Positions 13,127 through 26,562 of a DNA stretch of 64,000 bases are shown one piece after another. Under the pieces are notes generated by a model. That model did no database searches. It had not been told where the DNA came from and saw only the letters and a program-made list of their open reading frames with translations. Source of the DNA: Ananas comosus (Eukaryota > Streptophyta > Magnoliopsida > Poales > Bromeliaceae); contig NC_033621.1 of assembly GCF_001540865.1 (NCBI RefSeq), positions 21,464,963 to 21,528,962 on the forward strand. The letters are read 5' to 3'. The translations under genes were made by a program, and so were the position numbers. How positions within the stretch are numbered: position 1 is the stretch's first letter; every line of letters begins with the position of its first letter.

Positions 13127-14454
13127 AATCTGGGAGTACGTTCGTGATGTATTTCTTCTAAACTTGTGTACGTAGTACATAAAGAAAACAAGCAAAAAAA
13201 GGCAAAAGAAAGACGAAGAAGAACATTTATTTTTGGATCTTAGAATCTCGCTTGTGCTTTCCTTTATGGCAAAAGCTCTATACTTTTTGTATTTAATAAG
13301 CACTCTACCAAAAATGATTGTAATCTAAAAGTGAAAGTCTATACTAAGATTGTATTTGTTCCTGCTTAATACTTTTGGGCATGCTTTCAACGTAAAGTAG
13401 GCAAAACAGGTCATGTGGGCTTCAGTATCTAGTTCGTATCTATCCACTAAAATCAATACGTTTACTCTTTATATTTAGTATTCAGAAGTCAAATTCTAAG
13501 AATCTCATTTCTACGTTCTCTAGTAGCAAAAGCTCTACAATTTTATAGAGGTGATTGTAGCTGAAAGAAGAAGTACGTAAAAGCGGAACAATTTGAATGC
13601 CAATTTTTGATCAGCATCTACTCACTAAAATTAATATATGTTTACTGCTCATATCATAACCCATCAATAAAAATACATCACCACTGGAACATTAAACAAT
13701 ACCAAGATTAAAATTTGTGAATAAGAAACAAACATATGTAGCACGAGAATTACATTACTATGACATGGTGCTTTAAAGTCTATATCAACATTAAATTGTT
13801 GTTAAATATAAGACAAGTGCACTAAATAGTGGGTAGCTAGTAAGACATTTCCAGCTCACTAAATTACTCCATAAAAAAGAGAGCATGTATTTGATTTGAG
13901 CATTAAAAAGAAACTACCATAACACATATATATGCTCATTAAAATACGTGTATTTGTATAAATATCCATTAAAAATAATTTAATTTGCATCTATATTCAA
14001 GTTAACCTTTTGGAACTATAACAAAGTATATTGATTACTTTTATTTTGTCTCATTTTTTTGTATTGGATTATTTGAATTAACAATGGAACATCATTACAT
14101 ATCATTAATATTAGTTAATTTTTTAAAAAAATTAATTTTATAATTTATCGACAGTAATTTGGTCCAAATGCTGTTTATATTCACCATTTAAATATTTTAA
14201 AAATAATGTCAAAAGAGTTGCGAAGCTTAATTTCTAATAATTCAAATAGTTCATGTCATGTTGATTCGAATATTTGTTTTAATTCAAAATAAGTATTATT
14301 ANCGGTTAAACTATGTAAAATTTGGTGTACCCCCGTTCACTCTTTGATGCTTTGGTGTACCCTCCAAAAACTTCAAAAGGGAATATAAATATTAAATCTT
14401 TAAAGGAATAAATATTAATATAATAATATAGAGATTTTTACATTATGCACGTTA
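13127..14454. other. Intergenic spacer between KC1 and SYS1
   Basis: AT-rich, with no long coding frame. An N at 14302 marks a collapsed gap; sequence on its right (GGTGTACCCCC) does not continue the left. I see only scattered A/T repeats here. Confidence 0.6.
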
Positions 14455-14745
14455 ACATGCGTAAATATGCCCCTGTGGTTTCGTTTTTATCTTTTCGGTA
14501 GCTTTTTCGTTAATATTTTATTAAATTATATACAAAAAATTTCAGATACCCATCTAGATTTATCAAATATTCATTTTAGTACCCTTTAATTTTAACTTTA
14601 TCACTGATTTAAGGGAAAAAAAAATGAAATTGATAAGAAAAAGAGAAAAAAAGAAACCACGGGAGGCAAACTGATATATTTTAATCCACAGGGGGCCAAA
14701 GTGAGAAACTACGAAACCACCGGGGTTTTTTTTAAAGTTTTCCCT
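14455..14745. mobile_element. Truncated MITE of the 5619-5987 family
   Basis: The internal and right parts match the family (GTGGTTTCG, TTTATCAAATATTCATTTTAG, and the end CACCGGGG...AAAGTTTTCCCT). The left terminus is missing and merges with unrelated AT-rich sequence. Confidence 0.55.
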
Positions 14746-14965
14746 AAATATAATTATAATTTTTAGAAAACATACTTGTATGATCACACGCATTTTAAAG
14801 CGTACCCCAGGTCACAAATCAGAGCCATCTAAATTGTAGTCCACAGTAAACTCTAGATACATAATCGCCGTCAGATGAAAAGTTAACGGCTGATGCTGAT
14901 TCTCGCATATAAATTTTTATGCGGCTCATTGTACAGGTGTTACGAGCATATTCTCCCACTCTGGA

Positions 14966-14969
14966 ATCA

Positions 14970-15004
<35 letters not shown>

Positions 15005-15127
15005 CCTTTCCCATCCCCCCCTCCCCTTCCGATCTCGCACCTCGTCGCCGACGAAACCCTAACCCTAGAACGCTCCGATCCTCAGATCCTTACTCCGTTC
15101 ATCGTCATCGCCCTGCGGAGAGGATGA
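14966..15127 (+). promoter_or_regulatory. SYS1 leader: (CT)n tract, telobox and 4-codon upstream ORF
   Basis: A (CT)n run of about 30 bases (14971-15001) is followed by a C-rich stretch, the telobox AAACCCTAACCCTAG near 15053, and an upstream ATG at 15124 whose reading frame (M N R H stop) closes at once. The main start is 15328, so the leader is about 300 bases if the start site lies near the CT tract. A leader intron may also be present but I could not fix its ends. Confidence 0.45.
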
Positions 15128-15327
15128 ATCGCCATTGACGAGATCGGGAGGTTCTCGCTAGGGTTTCCTTGCGAAGGTTCGGCTTCTCTTTCTTCCGTTG
15201 TTTCGCTCGAATCGACCGATGTTTGGATGGAAGAATCGGGAGGATGTTGGAAATTTGTGATTAGAAATTGGTGCGTAGGAGTGGAATTAGGGTTTTGAAG
15301 GGGGTGTGTCTTTTGCTTGGATTCGAG

Positions 15328-17860
15328 ATGTTCTATGGGGCGATGGTATGGGATCCATGGCTCATTGTGTCGCAGATCGTGTGTCTACAGTGCTTGTACT
15401 ATCTCACCCTGGGGTTGTTCCTCGCGATCCTCGTGGGGACTCGCGTGTCGCGGTTGGGCCTCGTGTACTTCTTCGATTTCTCAACGCTCAACCCTTCCAC
15501 TGTCACCGGTTGGTGCGCGATCGTTTCGTTTCTACTCACCTCAATTGCGGGGTAATGATCTTCTCGTTTACTTCTCTTTTGTTGCTTGTTGGCTGGATTC
15601 TCTATGTTCATATATGCCTACATCTAACCAGAAACTCCCTAAACATTTGGAAATTTCAAGGGGTGTGAATTGAAAGGTTGGGATTAGATTTATACAAATT
15701 ATATAGACTTGATTACATTGTTTGAGATTAGATATAAATTTGTGATTCTGTTTCTCTGGTTATTGGTTGATCAATCTGGTTGAGAATTTGCTGACCTATA
15801 GCTGAGCCTTTTCTTTTAGATCTTTTGGGGAACCATTGTTTTTATTCCATAGCATGTTCTTTTCTGCCTTTGGAGCTATTATACTATTATAGTATCTTCC
15901 TTCTTAATAGTAGAAACAATATTTTAATTGCGACTATCAACTCGTTTTGTACCTTTAGTCTTGTTTTTGCTGATTTTTGTTACCGAAAATGATTGATCAG
16001 ATAGGAAACAATACGGAAATAGTTTTGAGAAATGGAGTTTAGGTGAACAATGTCTCGTGAACTAACAGGGATGGTGACGGAAGAGACAACAGAATAACAA
16101 ATAGAAATTTATGCCATTATATGGCGGATGTGGGGATTAAATCCATGACCTCTTGGAGTAGAGACGGCTTAGGACTAGCTCTAATAATATGTTACACAAA
16201 AGCTTGTCGTAACAGCCCATAAATAGTAGTCTTAACATTTTTCAAGCCTTATAGTTTGTTGCCGTCAGCAAACTGAATAAACACAGCTGTATAATTTAGA
16301 GTTATGACTGATAACTTGTAGGTTTTGGCTGACAATTTACTTGTAAATGAGGGCTTCTTTATCCAGTATTTATTGGGAAAAATAATGATCGAGTACTTGT
16401 GCTTCACAAACATTTATCTCATGACCAGATTCCTCTAATGTTGCCTTTTCTCTTGAGCAGAGCTGGATTCTTGCTCTATTTAGTTGAGAGAGCCAAAAAG
16501 TGCTTGGATTTTGCAGCCACCCTTTACATCATCCATCTCTTTATATGCATAATATATGGAGGTTGGCCGTCCTCCATAACATGGTGGGTTGTTAATCTTT
16601 CCAGCTTGGCTTTGATGTCTTTGCTTGGAGAATGGCTCTGCATTAGACGTGAATTGCGAGAAATCCCTATAACACGACTTCGTGCAAGTAAGCTTATTTT
16701 CTGCTTTCTCTTATTTGGTTCTTGCTTTTTTACGTCCACATATCTTCTGGTAGTTTATGGACTCTGCATGTTTACCTGTTCTATTCGACTTAAAGACTAT
16801 TCTTGTAAAGCTGCGCTGCACATGCTTTTTGTTGTACAGAATTGCATAGTTTTGTTTACATAATATTGTGCATTTCTACTTGAAGTTGTAAAGCAACTTT
16901 AATATCCTTCATTCTTATTACAGTGTTAGAACACTGATTTCCAACATTTTGGCTGATTGTTATGTTACTTTTTCATATTGAATACTTATATCCAAAAACC
17001 ATGTCTAAACAGTTGTTCTTTGGCAGGACCAGTAAAAAAATTGAAGCTTTACGACAGATGTAGAAAATTACTCTATCGTTTCCTTTTCTGTGACTTGATA
17101 TCTGTTGATAACCTGGAATTTTTCAGTAGTAGGAATATTTCCCTATGACTTTTATATTGGTCTTAGTTCCTCTTCTTTGATATTGGTTATAGCTTGTTTT
17201 TTCCCCCTTTTGTTGAATATACTAGTTAGTTTTATCGATTACATAGGTGGTGTTTTATTGTTAGAATTAGATAGCTGAGAAACATGAACTGAAAAGAGAC
17301 AATTTCAACAGGATGAAACATTTCGTCAGGTTTATATGATATGATGTTAATTACAATATGTAATGTAATACAGCAAGAACCTGTGATAAATGGTTAGCGG
17401 AACAGAGCAGGTTGAGAGCCGATCTATAGAGCTGTTTGAAGAAACCTTAACTGCTTCTTTGATTAAAATCCCAACAAATTCCTGCAGAAGCTAGAAGAAA
17501 AGGCTTCATATTAGAGCTTCCACTCTTTTTTGAATCCAGAGTCTCATTTTTTACTCCTTCAGCAAGAACCTTTAAGACTTTTTAATTGACAAATGCCTAG
17601 CTTTTGCTTCTCGAGTCAAGAAGCTATTTCAGAAGTGTAGTAAAACATTTGTGCAGTGGACACAACAACTACAACTGAAGGGCTTGTCAGAAAATTCTCT
17701 TGTCATTGTTATTGACTTGGCTTTTAAAAATTTCTTTGCTTCACAATTCTTATTATTATGTTACATTTTAATCTCTCTCCCTCTCCCTCTCCTCTCTCTC
17801 TCTCTCTTCTAAACTACCCAGTTGATATATTCATGTTTTTGTCTTACTACAGATGTTTGA
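15328..17860 (+). CDS. SYS1: SYS1 homologue, Golgi integral membrane protein (3 exons, 152 aa)
   Basis: Exons: 15328-15551, 16461-16687 and a terminal coding piece of 8 nt at 17853-17860 (AT GTT TGA), giving a 152-residue protein that ends RLRANV. The sequence is typical SYS1: start MFYGAMVWDPWLIVSQIVC, four hydrophobic segments, VYFFDFSTLN, ERAKKCLDFAATLYIIHL and IIYGGWPSSITWWVVN. In yeast and animals SYS1 anchors the ARF-like GTPase ARFRP1/Arl3p at the trans-Golgi, feeding GRIP-golgin recruitment and vesicle traffic; the plant role is inferred. The start at 15328 gives the family N-terminus. An upstream 4-codon ORF (MNRH) begins at 15124 in the leader. A competing acceptor at 17026 would replace the last two residues with a longer basic tail; I prefer the shorter end because its length suits the family. 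Confidence 0.9.
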
Positions 17861-17969
17861 CGAAGAAGCGGCCGGAAGAGCTTAGTTCTATTGTGAATAT
17901 TTTTACAGCCAAAAGATACTCCATCACATATTCGTATCAAACTGGGTCGGATGCTTCATGATGCCTGAT

Positions 17970-19134
17970 TCAATTACCAACTGGACTGGATGTCGCCTTA
18001 AAAAGTATAAAAAACTTAAAAATTCTTGGGAGTTGCTTATGCAGCGAAATATCAATACTGTCAATTAATAGGGAAAATTTTTAATTGTTCAAAGGCAGGT
18101 TCCCGGTAGTTGCATTATAATTTGGGATCTCACATTTGTGATTGTAATCTCTGTTATCTTTGCCACTTTGTCCTCTCTTTTTCTTTTTTCTTTTTTACAG
18201 GAAATTCTATCAGGAATTTTTCGATCTGGCTCTGGAAAAATTTGGTATTAATTTTGTTAATTTGTGTGATAGTTATCTTGTTTGGTATGGGCTGAACAAC
18301 TGACCTGATGTGATTTATTTTATTTTTTATTTTTATTTTTTTACTTTAATTTTTACATCTATCTTCTTATAAAGTTCTTAGAGGTTAAGCATGCTTACAT
18401 TTGGACTTCTATTTTCTTATTTACTTTGCAATTTGTTTGTTAACTTTTTAATTATCATTGTTGTTTGAGAACAGAATTAAAATACAATTATAATTTCGAA
18501 AATTGTTTCAGAAACTTGAGTTTTGTAAACGAATTAATTTTGTTGTTGCTGTGTTGGAAGCCACTGAAGAGTTTTTTTAAAAAATTAATAGGCTTAAAAA
18601 AATATTATAACTATAAAAGTAGTTCGGCAAATAATTTATTTATAAAATTAGGATTATGCGGGAAATGAATTATCGTTTTTAAAATGCGGTAAATCATGCA
18701 TTATATATTTTTCGGAGTTCGGATTTAAAAAATATATAAGTTATGTGATCGATCAAGTCTAATTTTATAAATAAAATTGTTGAATATTTATTTTTTATAA
18801 TTAAAAAGTTTTGTAGGATTAGTTATGCTTACAAATTACAATCAAATTCGTTAACAAATTACAATCAAATTCGTTAACAGTTCCTTATTAATTCGAGGGG
18901 AAATTATTTGCTTTATTTTTTGCGTGCTCCAGTTTCCACCATTATCCTTCATGCGATGTTTGTGGTGGCATTTGTTCCGTGGGGGATAATTTCATAAGTG
19001 TTCCTTTCAAAGTCTAAAATTTTATTGATGCCCCTATAGAGTTTAAAATTTCATACGTTTTCCTGACAATGTTTTAAAAGTCGTCCTAGGCGGCCTGTCA
19101 TATGCGGCCCCTTACTTTTTTTTTCTTTTTTTTT
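17970..19134. other. SYS1 3' region and spacer to PI4K gamma
   Basis: T-rich sequence with ordinary 3' UTR character to about 18300, then AT-rich DNA without coding support. A short direct repeat (ACAAATTACAATCAAATTCGTTA, two units) occurs at about 18833-18878. Confidence 0.5.
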
Positions 19135-19272
19135 TTTTAGAGAAATGTATTTCATTTATTTAGTTTAGAAATAAACTTAGCTGAAAATATGAATCAACTA
19201 GAATTTGAACTTGAATCTCGGATACCAACCATCAAATTTTTTTACCATTTGCGTTAGGAATAGTCGGTAACT
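19135..19272 (-). mobile_element. tRNA-type SINE copy, inverted and diverged
   Basis: The minus strand reads the same body (GTTACCGACTATTCC...GGTATCCGAGATTCAAG...AAGTTTATTTCTAAA) but with many changes and an A-rich tail that appears as the T run at 19115-19137 on the plus strand. Confidence 0.6.
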
Positions 19273-20634
19273 GCATCGTATACTGCACACTCGGTCCTAT
19301 AGGCCCGTTGGTGCGGCCGTCTTTTCTTTCTCTCGATTTCTCTGCCTCTCTTTTATCTCAATTTTTTTTCCCCTGCCGATTTGTTTTTGTCAAAAAACAT
19401 ATGCAAAGACCCCCCGCCAACTATATTTTGTCTTGAAAAGACTAATTTATCACTCTCTCTCTCTCTCTCTCTCTCTCTCCTAGTATTGGGCTGTAGTTTT
19501 CAGGTTCCAATATAATGTTGACTTTTGAAATAGGCCCCTCCGAACTTACATTATATTTTAGGTTAATTAGCCTGTAATTATTATTTACGGGTTGAGGAGG
19601 TGTGACATAAAATTTGGATTAGCCTACAGTTCAAGGGGCTTTCAATTTCTATACACTTTTATCAATTTGTAAATTGCAATTAAAGATGACATTTGTATGT
19701 TTGATAAGATGGCTAATTAATTCCAGTTCCATCTCAAGACCTTTCTCTTCAATCCTCCGTTGTTCTTCTTCTGCCCCCCAATTGAGAACATCAAAGTTGA
19801 GAATCTCAAAAATGGGATTCGAATCGCGCACAACTTGCTAAAAGCCGGACTAGCCATGGCCGTTAACGGTCGTCACGAAAAGAGCGGTGACGACCCCTTC
19901 GAAATGTTATCGACGTGGGTAGTTCATCGTTTTGTGAGTTGTTCGAAAATACAAAATGTGTGAGTATCATAACCGACAGCATCTGAAGAGAGGAGTAAAG
20001 TCACAGAAACAACATTTGGATTGTATGTCTACATTCAACAGTCATGTAATTTTTGTTCTCTAGTTGAGATAGTGTCTACAAGACACAAACCGAGAGCTAT
20101 TCAAAGAGGAAAACAAAGAACTTAATATTTCACTAAAAACTCACCATTGCAAATTTATAACCACATAGACACAAAGTAAGCAACACGGAAAATATTCAAA
20201 TAAGCAAAGACTCAACAGCTTCACATCAAGGTAGAAGCTCCATCTGAGCTTCCACTTTTGTTGTTATCACCAATGTTATAAACCACAGAAACCGAAATTG
20301 CAAACTTTAGTCGCATGCATTTACCAGTAATCCTGAACTGCTTGTGAAATGATAATACAAGAGTTTGATTTGATTTATGATATATAAACCACCCACAAAT
20401 TCAAATGTACACACACAATAGACCTTCATATATAACTTGGATGATAATAACTAGGAAGTCTCAAGAACCTCTCGCCGCTTTAAGGGGGGGGGGCATTAGT
20501 CACTTTAGAGTTTAATACATTTAGCCATTCGTCGTCAACATGACAAATCCACATAAATACATTTCCATATACACATACATATATTTATATAACATATATA
20601 AATATATGGTCCTTTTAAAGATTATTTACTATTT

Positions 20635-22824
20635 CTATATAGCGAGTTCATCAAGATGGCGATCCATGATTTCTGAAATGGTTTCCATGAATGAAGCTTC
20701 GCTGAATCCCAGAAAAGCAGCTTCGTTTGCTTCTTTCAGAATCTCTTCGATTTTGGATTCTTTCTTGATGGTCTCTCTGCACAAAATGCTTCCTATATCA
20801 TACGGAGTTAGTCCTCTCTCGACGCCCTTCTTAAGAAGCATGGTGGTTATGCGGAGAGTGCGAGCACAGTTATGAGAGAGGTCCCAACCATAAAATCTGA
20901 GAAGCTCAATGTCCTCCTCGGCGTTTAGTGATTTTATGTAGTCGATGGTTTCAGAGTTGAAGGGTTGGCGGGACTGCGGCCAGTAGAGCCACTCAAAGGT
21001 GCAATCTTCAAACTGCATCAGAAACAGAAATCTCCCATTAATACTTGATTCACACACACACACACACACACATACATTACATCTATTGCAAAAGTTTTAA
21101 CACTTCTTATGTTCAATAAGAACCCAAATGTAAAACTCCTAATCGAAGATCAAAATTGTTTATCATGATCTAAACACCGGTGGCATTTCTCAATGAACCA
21201 TGCTTTTGGAATCTCAACAAAATGCATACAATCAAAATCCAAGGCATGATAATTTCTCTTCTTTCAACTAATGTGGTTAATCTCAAATTGCAATAAATTC
21301 CTATAATTATCTTAATGAAAAGTCTGAAAATCTCAGAGCATGTAAAAACGGGTGAACAAAGTTACACGGAACTAACACTAAATGCTTTAGCCTTGAATTA
21401 TTATAACATAATTCATACGCACCTTTTCGCAGAGATAAGAAAAAAAGAGAAAAAAGAAAAGAAATCTTTAATCAACACAACAGCAAACTCACATTCTCAG
21501 GCAGGCAATATCCATGATCAATAGGAATAAGCACCGGCCTTCCTTCCTCTCCTCCCTCGCTGCAAAATAATATATTCCCAGCATGCCTATCTGTATTCGC
21601 CAACCGTATATCCAACACGCAGATCTTGTGCACCTCCTGTACGGGAAACGCCCTCGGCCCCATATCCTCACAGCTCCCATTGTTCTTCACAAACATCTGC
21701 AAAGACCCGATCTTGAAATCCTTCTTTGCTTCATTCGCATCAAACCCTGGAGGATGATTAAAAGCTCTGTGCAAGCATTTCACCATAGCTGTAGGAGGAA
21801 CTCCGGAAAAGCCGAAGTCAAGTCCAGAAAGTGACTTCTTCCCGCCTATTGGATGGTCGAGAACGTATGCCGCGACTTCCCGAATTGCACCTTCGCCGAC
21901 CTGCGTCCCTCTCTTCAATCCCTCTCCGTTTGCCGAGAGCGGCAGCCCTCGCGGGTTGTTCTCAGCCATCGGTTCCTCGTCGATCGGCTTAAACACGGCG
22001 ATGTACTTGTGGCCCAATACATCTTGCATAAAGTACGCCCCTCCTGTACCTTCCGACGACAAGATTGGCGGGTTCCCATTCTCCAATCCAGCAAGAGTGG
22101 CGGTAATGAGATTTTTAATTACTGGAGGCAATTCGACCTTCGGATTAACAATGAACGGCTCGATCCAAACATCTCTAATCGGTGGTTTCCTAGTAACATG
22201 TACATCTGGTGCTATAATCGAGAGCTCAAATTCCTTATCCACAGGCTTGCTCCTGACCTTCGCTGATCTCCTCACCAGCAAGTGTATTACAGCATCATTG
22301 TTCTTGCATATATCGTGAATCAACCGCTGATCATCGAGCTCCTCGCCATCGAAAATGAGCTTCTGATCGTCAAAATTGAGAACCTCTTTGCTTTTCTTTG
22401 TGATTTCTTTCTTCACGTAAGCAACAGTCCGGCCTCGCTCGACATGGAACTTGAACTTCTTCCCACAGACGGTTTTCACGGTGATTACTCGGAGATCGGA
22501 GACGCGGATAACAAGGTGGAGGAGATTACCGTCAGACACGCCGTAGTCCCGGATTAAGCAGTCATTGCGGGCCAGCTCACGGCCGTCGAAGACCAGCTTC
22601 TGCTTCTTCACCACAAAGCCCTTGCAGGTCTGAACCCGAAGTTTGACCGAAGCAATTGAATCGGATTCCGAGACCCGCATCGGAATCACCGATAGGCCCG
22701 GGATCGAAAGGTATATCATGATTGAATCCAGAGAGCGATGTGGCGATCGAGCATCGTTCGAATTGAAGGGAAAGAGGAAAAGATCTTCCCCAACAGGGTT
22801 GAGAGTGGCTCCAGCCGACGACAT
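20635..22824 (-). CDS. PI4KG4: Phosphatidylinositol 4-kinase gamma, ubiquitin-like domain kinase (2 exons, 569 aa)
   Basis: Coding exon 1 is 22824-21493 and exon 2 is 21012-20635, joining in phase (444 + 125 codons plus stop). Two ubiquitin-like domains lie at about residues 34-110 and 112-190, each with an LVFDGREL or LIFDGEEL core. The PI3/4-kinase-like catalytic region follows: a glycine-rich GTGGAYF at about 259-265, KYIAVFKP at 273-280, DIRLANTDRHAGN at 405-417 and IPIDHGYCLPEN ending at 444. Exon 2 supplies the helical C-terminus. Length and order match plant PI4K gamma 3/4 (UbDK gamma). Some of these act as protein kinases on ubiquitin-pathway partners in stress and flowering responses rather than as lipid kinases, so the reaction is uncertain. 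A canonical 5' UTR intron is visible (donor at 23292, acceptor at 22836), with GA-rich tracts on the sense strand upstream. The paralogue number is a guess. Confidence 0.93.
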
Positions 22825-22835
22825 ACTTTTAATTT

Positions 22836-23292
22836 CTGATTAGGATTGAAGAGAATTCTTCGATTCTCTAATCGCAACGAAAGCCACAAAGAAGGCACGA
22901 CGATCTCAAACCCTAAAATCCATCGCCGATTCCGCCCTAATTCCCCTAACCCAGCCTAATTTCTGCAATCCCTTCTAGAATTCCCCCCCAAAAAAAGAAT
23001 CTCAACTTGGAAACGATCAACAGATTAAAATATCAAAATCAAGCACCAAAAGCACCTAAAAGCCCTAAATTTCGAATCGAACGCAGCAGGAACAAACCCT
23101 AGACCGAAAAGGAGCCACCTTTTCGAGGCTGAGGGTTTAATCCGACAATGTCGACGGATCTAACAATGATTTAACCAAAAAATTCGATTCAAAAGGGATA
23201 AAAAAGGGCACAAAATGGGGATTTCCGCGTCGAAGTCGATCGAGAGAGGGAATGAAAAATGGGGGGATGAGGGTGGGGGAATGGATTCTTAC
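22836..23292 (-). other. 5' UTR intron of the PI4K gamma gene
   Basis: On the minus strand a strong donor (CCG then GTAAGAATCC) lies at 23292-23283. An acceptor ATCAG ends at 22836, eleven bases before the start codon at 22824. The spacer is T-rich on the sense strand and has no coding signature. Leader introns are common in this kinase family, but this one is read only from the splice consensus. Confidence 0.6.
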
Positions 23293-23423
23293 CGGAAGGG
23301 GAAAGAATCGAGGAGGAGAGGGCGACGAGGAGGAGCTTAAATCGTGCGACAAATATAGCAAATTGGGGGCGATCGATCGCAGCGGTTTAGGGTTTCGGTT
23401 CGGCTCGGTGCGTCCCCATTTCT

Positions 23424-23505
23424 TTCTCTCTCTCTCTCTCTCTAAGCTCTCGAAGGCTCGCGCGCATTTTAATGCGAGTTTTTCGAATCATGACCGTTGG
23501 GATTT

Positions 23506-23561
<56 letters not shown>
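23424..23561 (-). promoter_or_regulatory. GA-rich promoter/leader tracts of the PI4K gamma gene
   Basis: The plus strand carries (CT)n at about 23424-23443 and a pure (GA) tract of about 23 units at 23515-23561. Read on the gene strand, these give a GA run just upstream of the 5' UTR exon and a CT run farther out. Such tracts near plant start sites bind GAGA-binding (BBR/BPC) proteins, so a promoter role is plausible. The exact transcription start cannot be seen. Confidence 0.45.
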
Positions 23562-23564
<3 letters not shown>

Positions 23565-24671
23565 GAACGGAGAAGGGGGAACGGGAACGTAGCCGTAGCC
23601 GTTAAAAGCGGTTGGAATTGGACCCGAACGCAACGGGACGTTAGGGGCATGGCCTAACGGCGTTAAGTATGGGAAATGAAAGGTGAAAAATGTATGGAGA
23701 CCCCCCAACTATCCGACGTTACGAAATGGCCTCCCAAATTTAGTTTTCTTTCTTACTTAGTGACACCCCCTCAACTTTCTATTATTGCAATGGAGTAATT
23801 TTTATTAATAAAATAAAAACTTCATTAAATTCATGTGCGATATTTCATAATTTTAAATAAATTTTAAAAAGAAAATAATCAACAACTAATCGTTGATATA
23901 GCTATTTAATTTTAAAATTGTAATTTAACTAATTAGAAAACCTCAAATCTAAAAATTGAAAGTTCAGGAATGGAGTACGTTAAAACGCACTGAGTGATGT
24001 CTCGAGAAAAAAAAAATTATTTTGAGGTGTATGATATATACCTCATCTATCTAATGGATGAGATTTATTTACTTGACATATAATGTAACTAATGAGTGAG
24101 GTGTATATCATACACTCTAAAAGAGGTGTATGAGCAGTATTAATTTCAAATTTGTCCAAAATTAAGGAGGTTGAATAAATGCTACTTATATATTTCAAAA
24201 GAGATATACATCTTATATCCTTTCCTTAACTAAAGTTTCAAATAAAGTAGAGTAAGGTGACTCTAAAAAATCGAAACGAATGGGTCCAAATCAAAAGTGT
24301 AAAAGGTGAGGGACATTTCAAATAAAAATAAGTCACTTATATATTCTATTTATATGGTGCAAATCCCACACTCACCTAACACTGGATTGGAAAACTCTTC
24401 TTGGATTTTAGTTTTTGGGCTTAAAATCTCTCCTTAGATTTTTAGTTTTCTAGAAAAAAAAAAGATTTATAATACGAGTAAAAATTAGTCTTTGTATGGC
24501 GAGGATGTAAACTTTATAAACATTGGACGAGAAATGCGTAAAATTTACGTTCATTTTTATGTGCACAGATAGTATTGTTGTGACGAATATTGACAATAGG
24601 AATAACGATTTGGATTAATGTGTCGCATACCTGTGATTATTGGTAATACGTTCACTCAATTCAAATCTGAA

Positions 24672-25690
24672 GTTGAGCTTCCGTGCTTTTAAAAGTACAA
24701 GAGCTCAACATACTTGTGATTTTTTTTAACAGTCATATAGCTTTAAGATCCGTGAAATGCTAGTAAAAGAGAATTAGTGAGGCATACCATTAATAGTAAT
24801 ATACGTATTTTGAGGCGATTCGACGGCTAAAAAGTCACAAAGACTAATGCTTCTGTGCTTTTAATACCATACAAGAATATAAATTGTACAAGATTAGAGG
24901 AAAAGTATAAGGGTTATTTAAATATTAGAGTGTGTATACTACAACATAATTTTATAAATTTTTATATATTTCTATTCACATCTATATATGCCTTTTTTTT
25001 TTGTGAGAGAGAGAGATATATATATACCAAAATTTCAGGTTTGATATTAAATGGGTTGTTAGCGAATTAGGCAGGTAATACGGATTAATCCAAATAAGAA
25101 CAATTTAACAAGCAAGTTAAATGGGTGATCCAAATTTATATAATCTAAACTTAAACTAGTTATTTTGGGGTCTGATCTTGTTAAGAGTATATGGATAATA
25201 TCAAATTTTATTTAAATATATGTATAAATGTCCAAATTTACTATCTAAATGGTAACGTAAACCTTCCATACCAGGTTTACCAATTATTAGTAATGAATAA
25301 TAATATTTAAAGGCCAAATTACATATATTTTAAATGAAGCCACATATCAATCACAATATGTTTCAATTAACACTTACACAATTTTTCTTATTTTTCTTGA
25401 AAGAAAAAAATATATTATAAAGAGAATTCATAAAATTGTTGATTATAGTAAATTTTCGCATTTATTGTTACAAAAATAAATATCTCATTTATAAACTTAT
25501 AGCGCAATAAGAGTTGAGTTTCTGTGAAGTACTTGTGAATTTTTAGCCATCGAATAATCTTAAAATTCGTATAGTATTAGTAATGGTGAGGACTGTTAAG
25601 TCTTTTTTACACATGAATTTTGAAGTGATTCGACGGTTAAAAAATTACAAGCACATGAGTTCCTGCGCTTTTAAAAGCACGTGAGCTCAA
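24672..25690. repeat. Two related inverted-repeat units (24672-24865 and 25512-25690)
   Basis: Both have GAG(C/T)TGAG... ends with GCTTTTAAAAGCAC-like turns and a shared centre (TTTTTAGCCATCGAA / GATTCGACGGTTAAAAA). They look like two copies of a MITE of about 180 bp in otherwise featureless AT-rich spacer. Confidence 0.45.
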
Positions 25691-25821
25691 CTCAAACACA
25701 AAATCTGAGAAAACATTTGCTATATATGGTGGAAATGCAAGGTTAAATCAAGTGATGGAATAGAATCATTTAGTTACGTGTAGTTTACATTACGCTTGTT
25801 TAGGTGTGTAGTTTGAAAGGA

Positions 25822-26180
25822 GGGTAAACTTCAAATACCACCCCTGTAGTTTTGAACTTTCTTACTTTAGTATTCTATGGTTTATAGTGTATCAAGTTAG
25901 TGTCCTCTAGTTTTATTTTTATCTTTTTGTCAGTTTTTTTTTTTAATTTTTCGATAAATTATATACAAAAAGCTTCAAATACCTCATCTAGGTTTATCGA
26001 ATATTTACTTTAGTACCCTTTGGTTTTAACTTTGTCATTGATTCAACGAAAAAAATTAGTGAAACCGATAATAAGAAGATAAAAATGAAACCGCATGGCA
26101 CTAAATTAATACACTTTAAGCCACAGAATACTGAAGTGAAAAAGTGTGAAACCACAAGGATAATATTTGAAATTTTTCCT
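25822..26180. mobile_element. MITE of the 5619-5987 family, older copy
   Basis: It has the left end GGGTAAACTTCAAATACCAC and a degraded right end (ATATTTGAAATTTTTCC). The internal sequence follows the family, but no clear duplication remains at the flanks. Confidence 0.6.
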
Positions 26181-26529
26181 TTAAAAAATCAAAGCGCTTC
26201 TACCCAACAAGTTACAGACAATTTCAAATGTCCCCTTCAAAAGATAAAAAATATAGAGGATACCTTTTTTGAAATTGTCAATATCATATTTGCCCTTATT
26301 TAGTTTTTTAATGAATTGTTACTGATTTGGATATTTACGATAGTTTTTCTAAATTAAAAGGGTATTTTTTTACACTGACTCTTTTAGAAAGATATTTATG
26401 TAATTCAATGTTGGAGAAAGAGTATATATAAAACTAACCCAAAAAGTTAAAAAACTTGGGTAAAAAAAAAAGAAGATTGTAGTTGTGTAAAAAAATTAAT
26501 CAAATAGAATTAAGACGAAGCTGCTTCGT

Positions 26530-26530
26530 C

Positions 26531-26562
<32 letters not shown>
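26530..26562. repeat. (TTG)n microsatellite
   Basis: About eleven consecutive TTG/GTT units, ending at GTTAACG; just upstream of the Mutator-like MITE at 26704. Confidence 0.8.

Noticed and set aside
17027..17148. Possible SYS1 terminal exon with a basic tail.
   Set aside because: The 17853 acceptor gives the usual SYS1 length; kept only as an alternative-splicing question.
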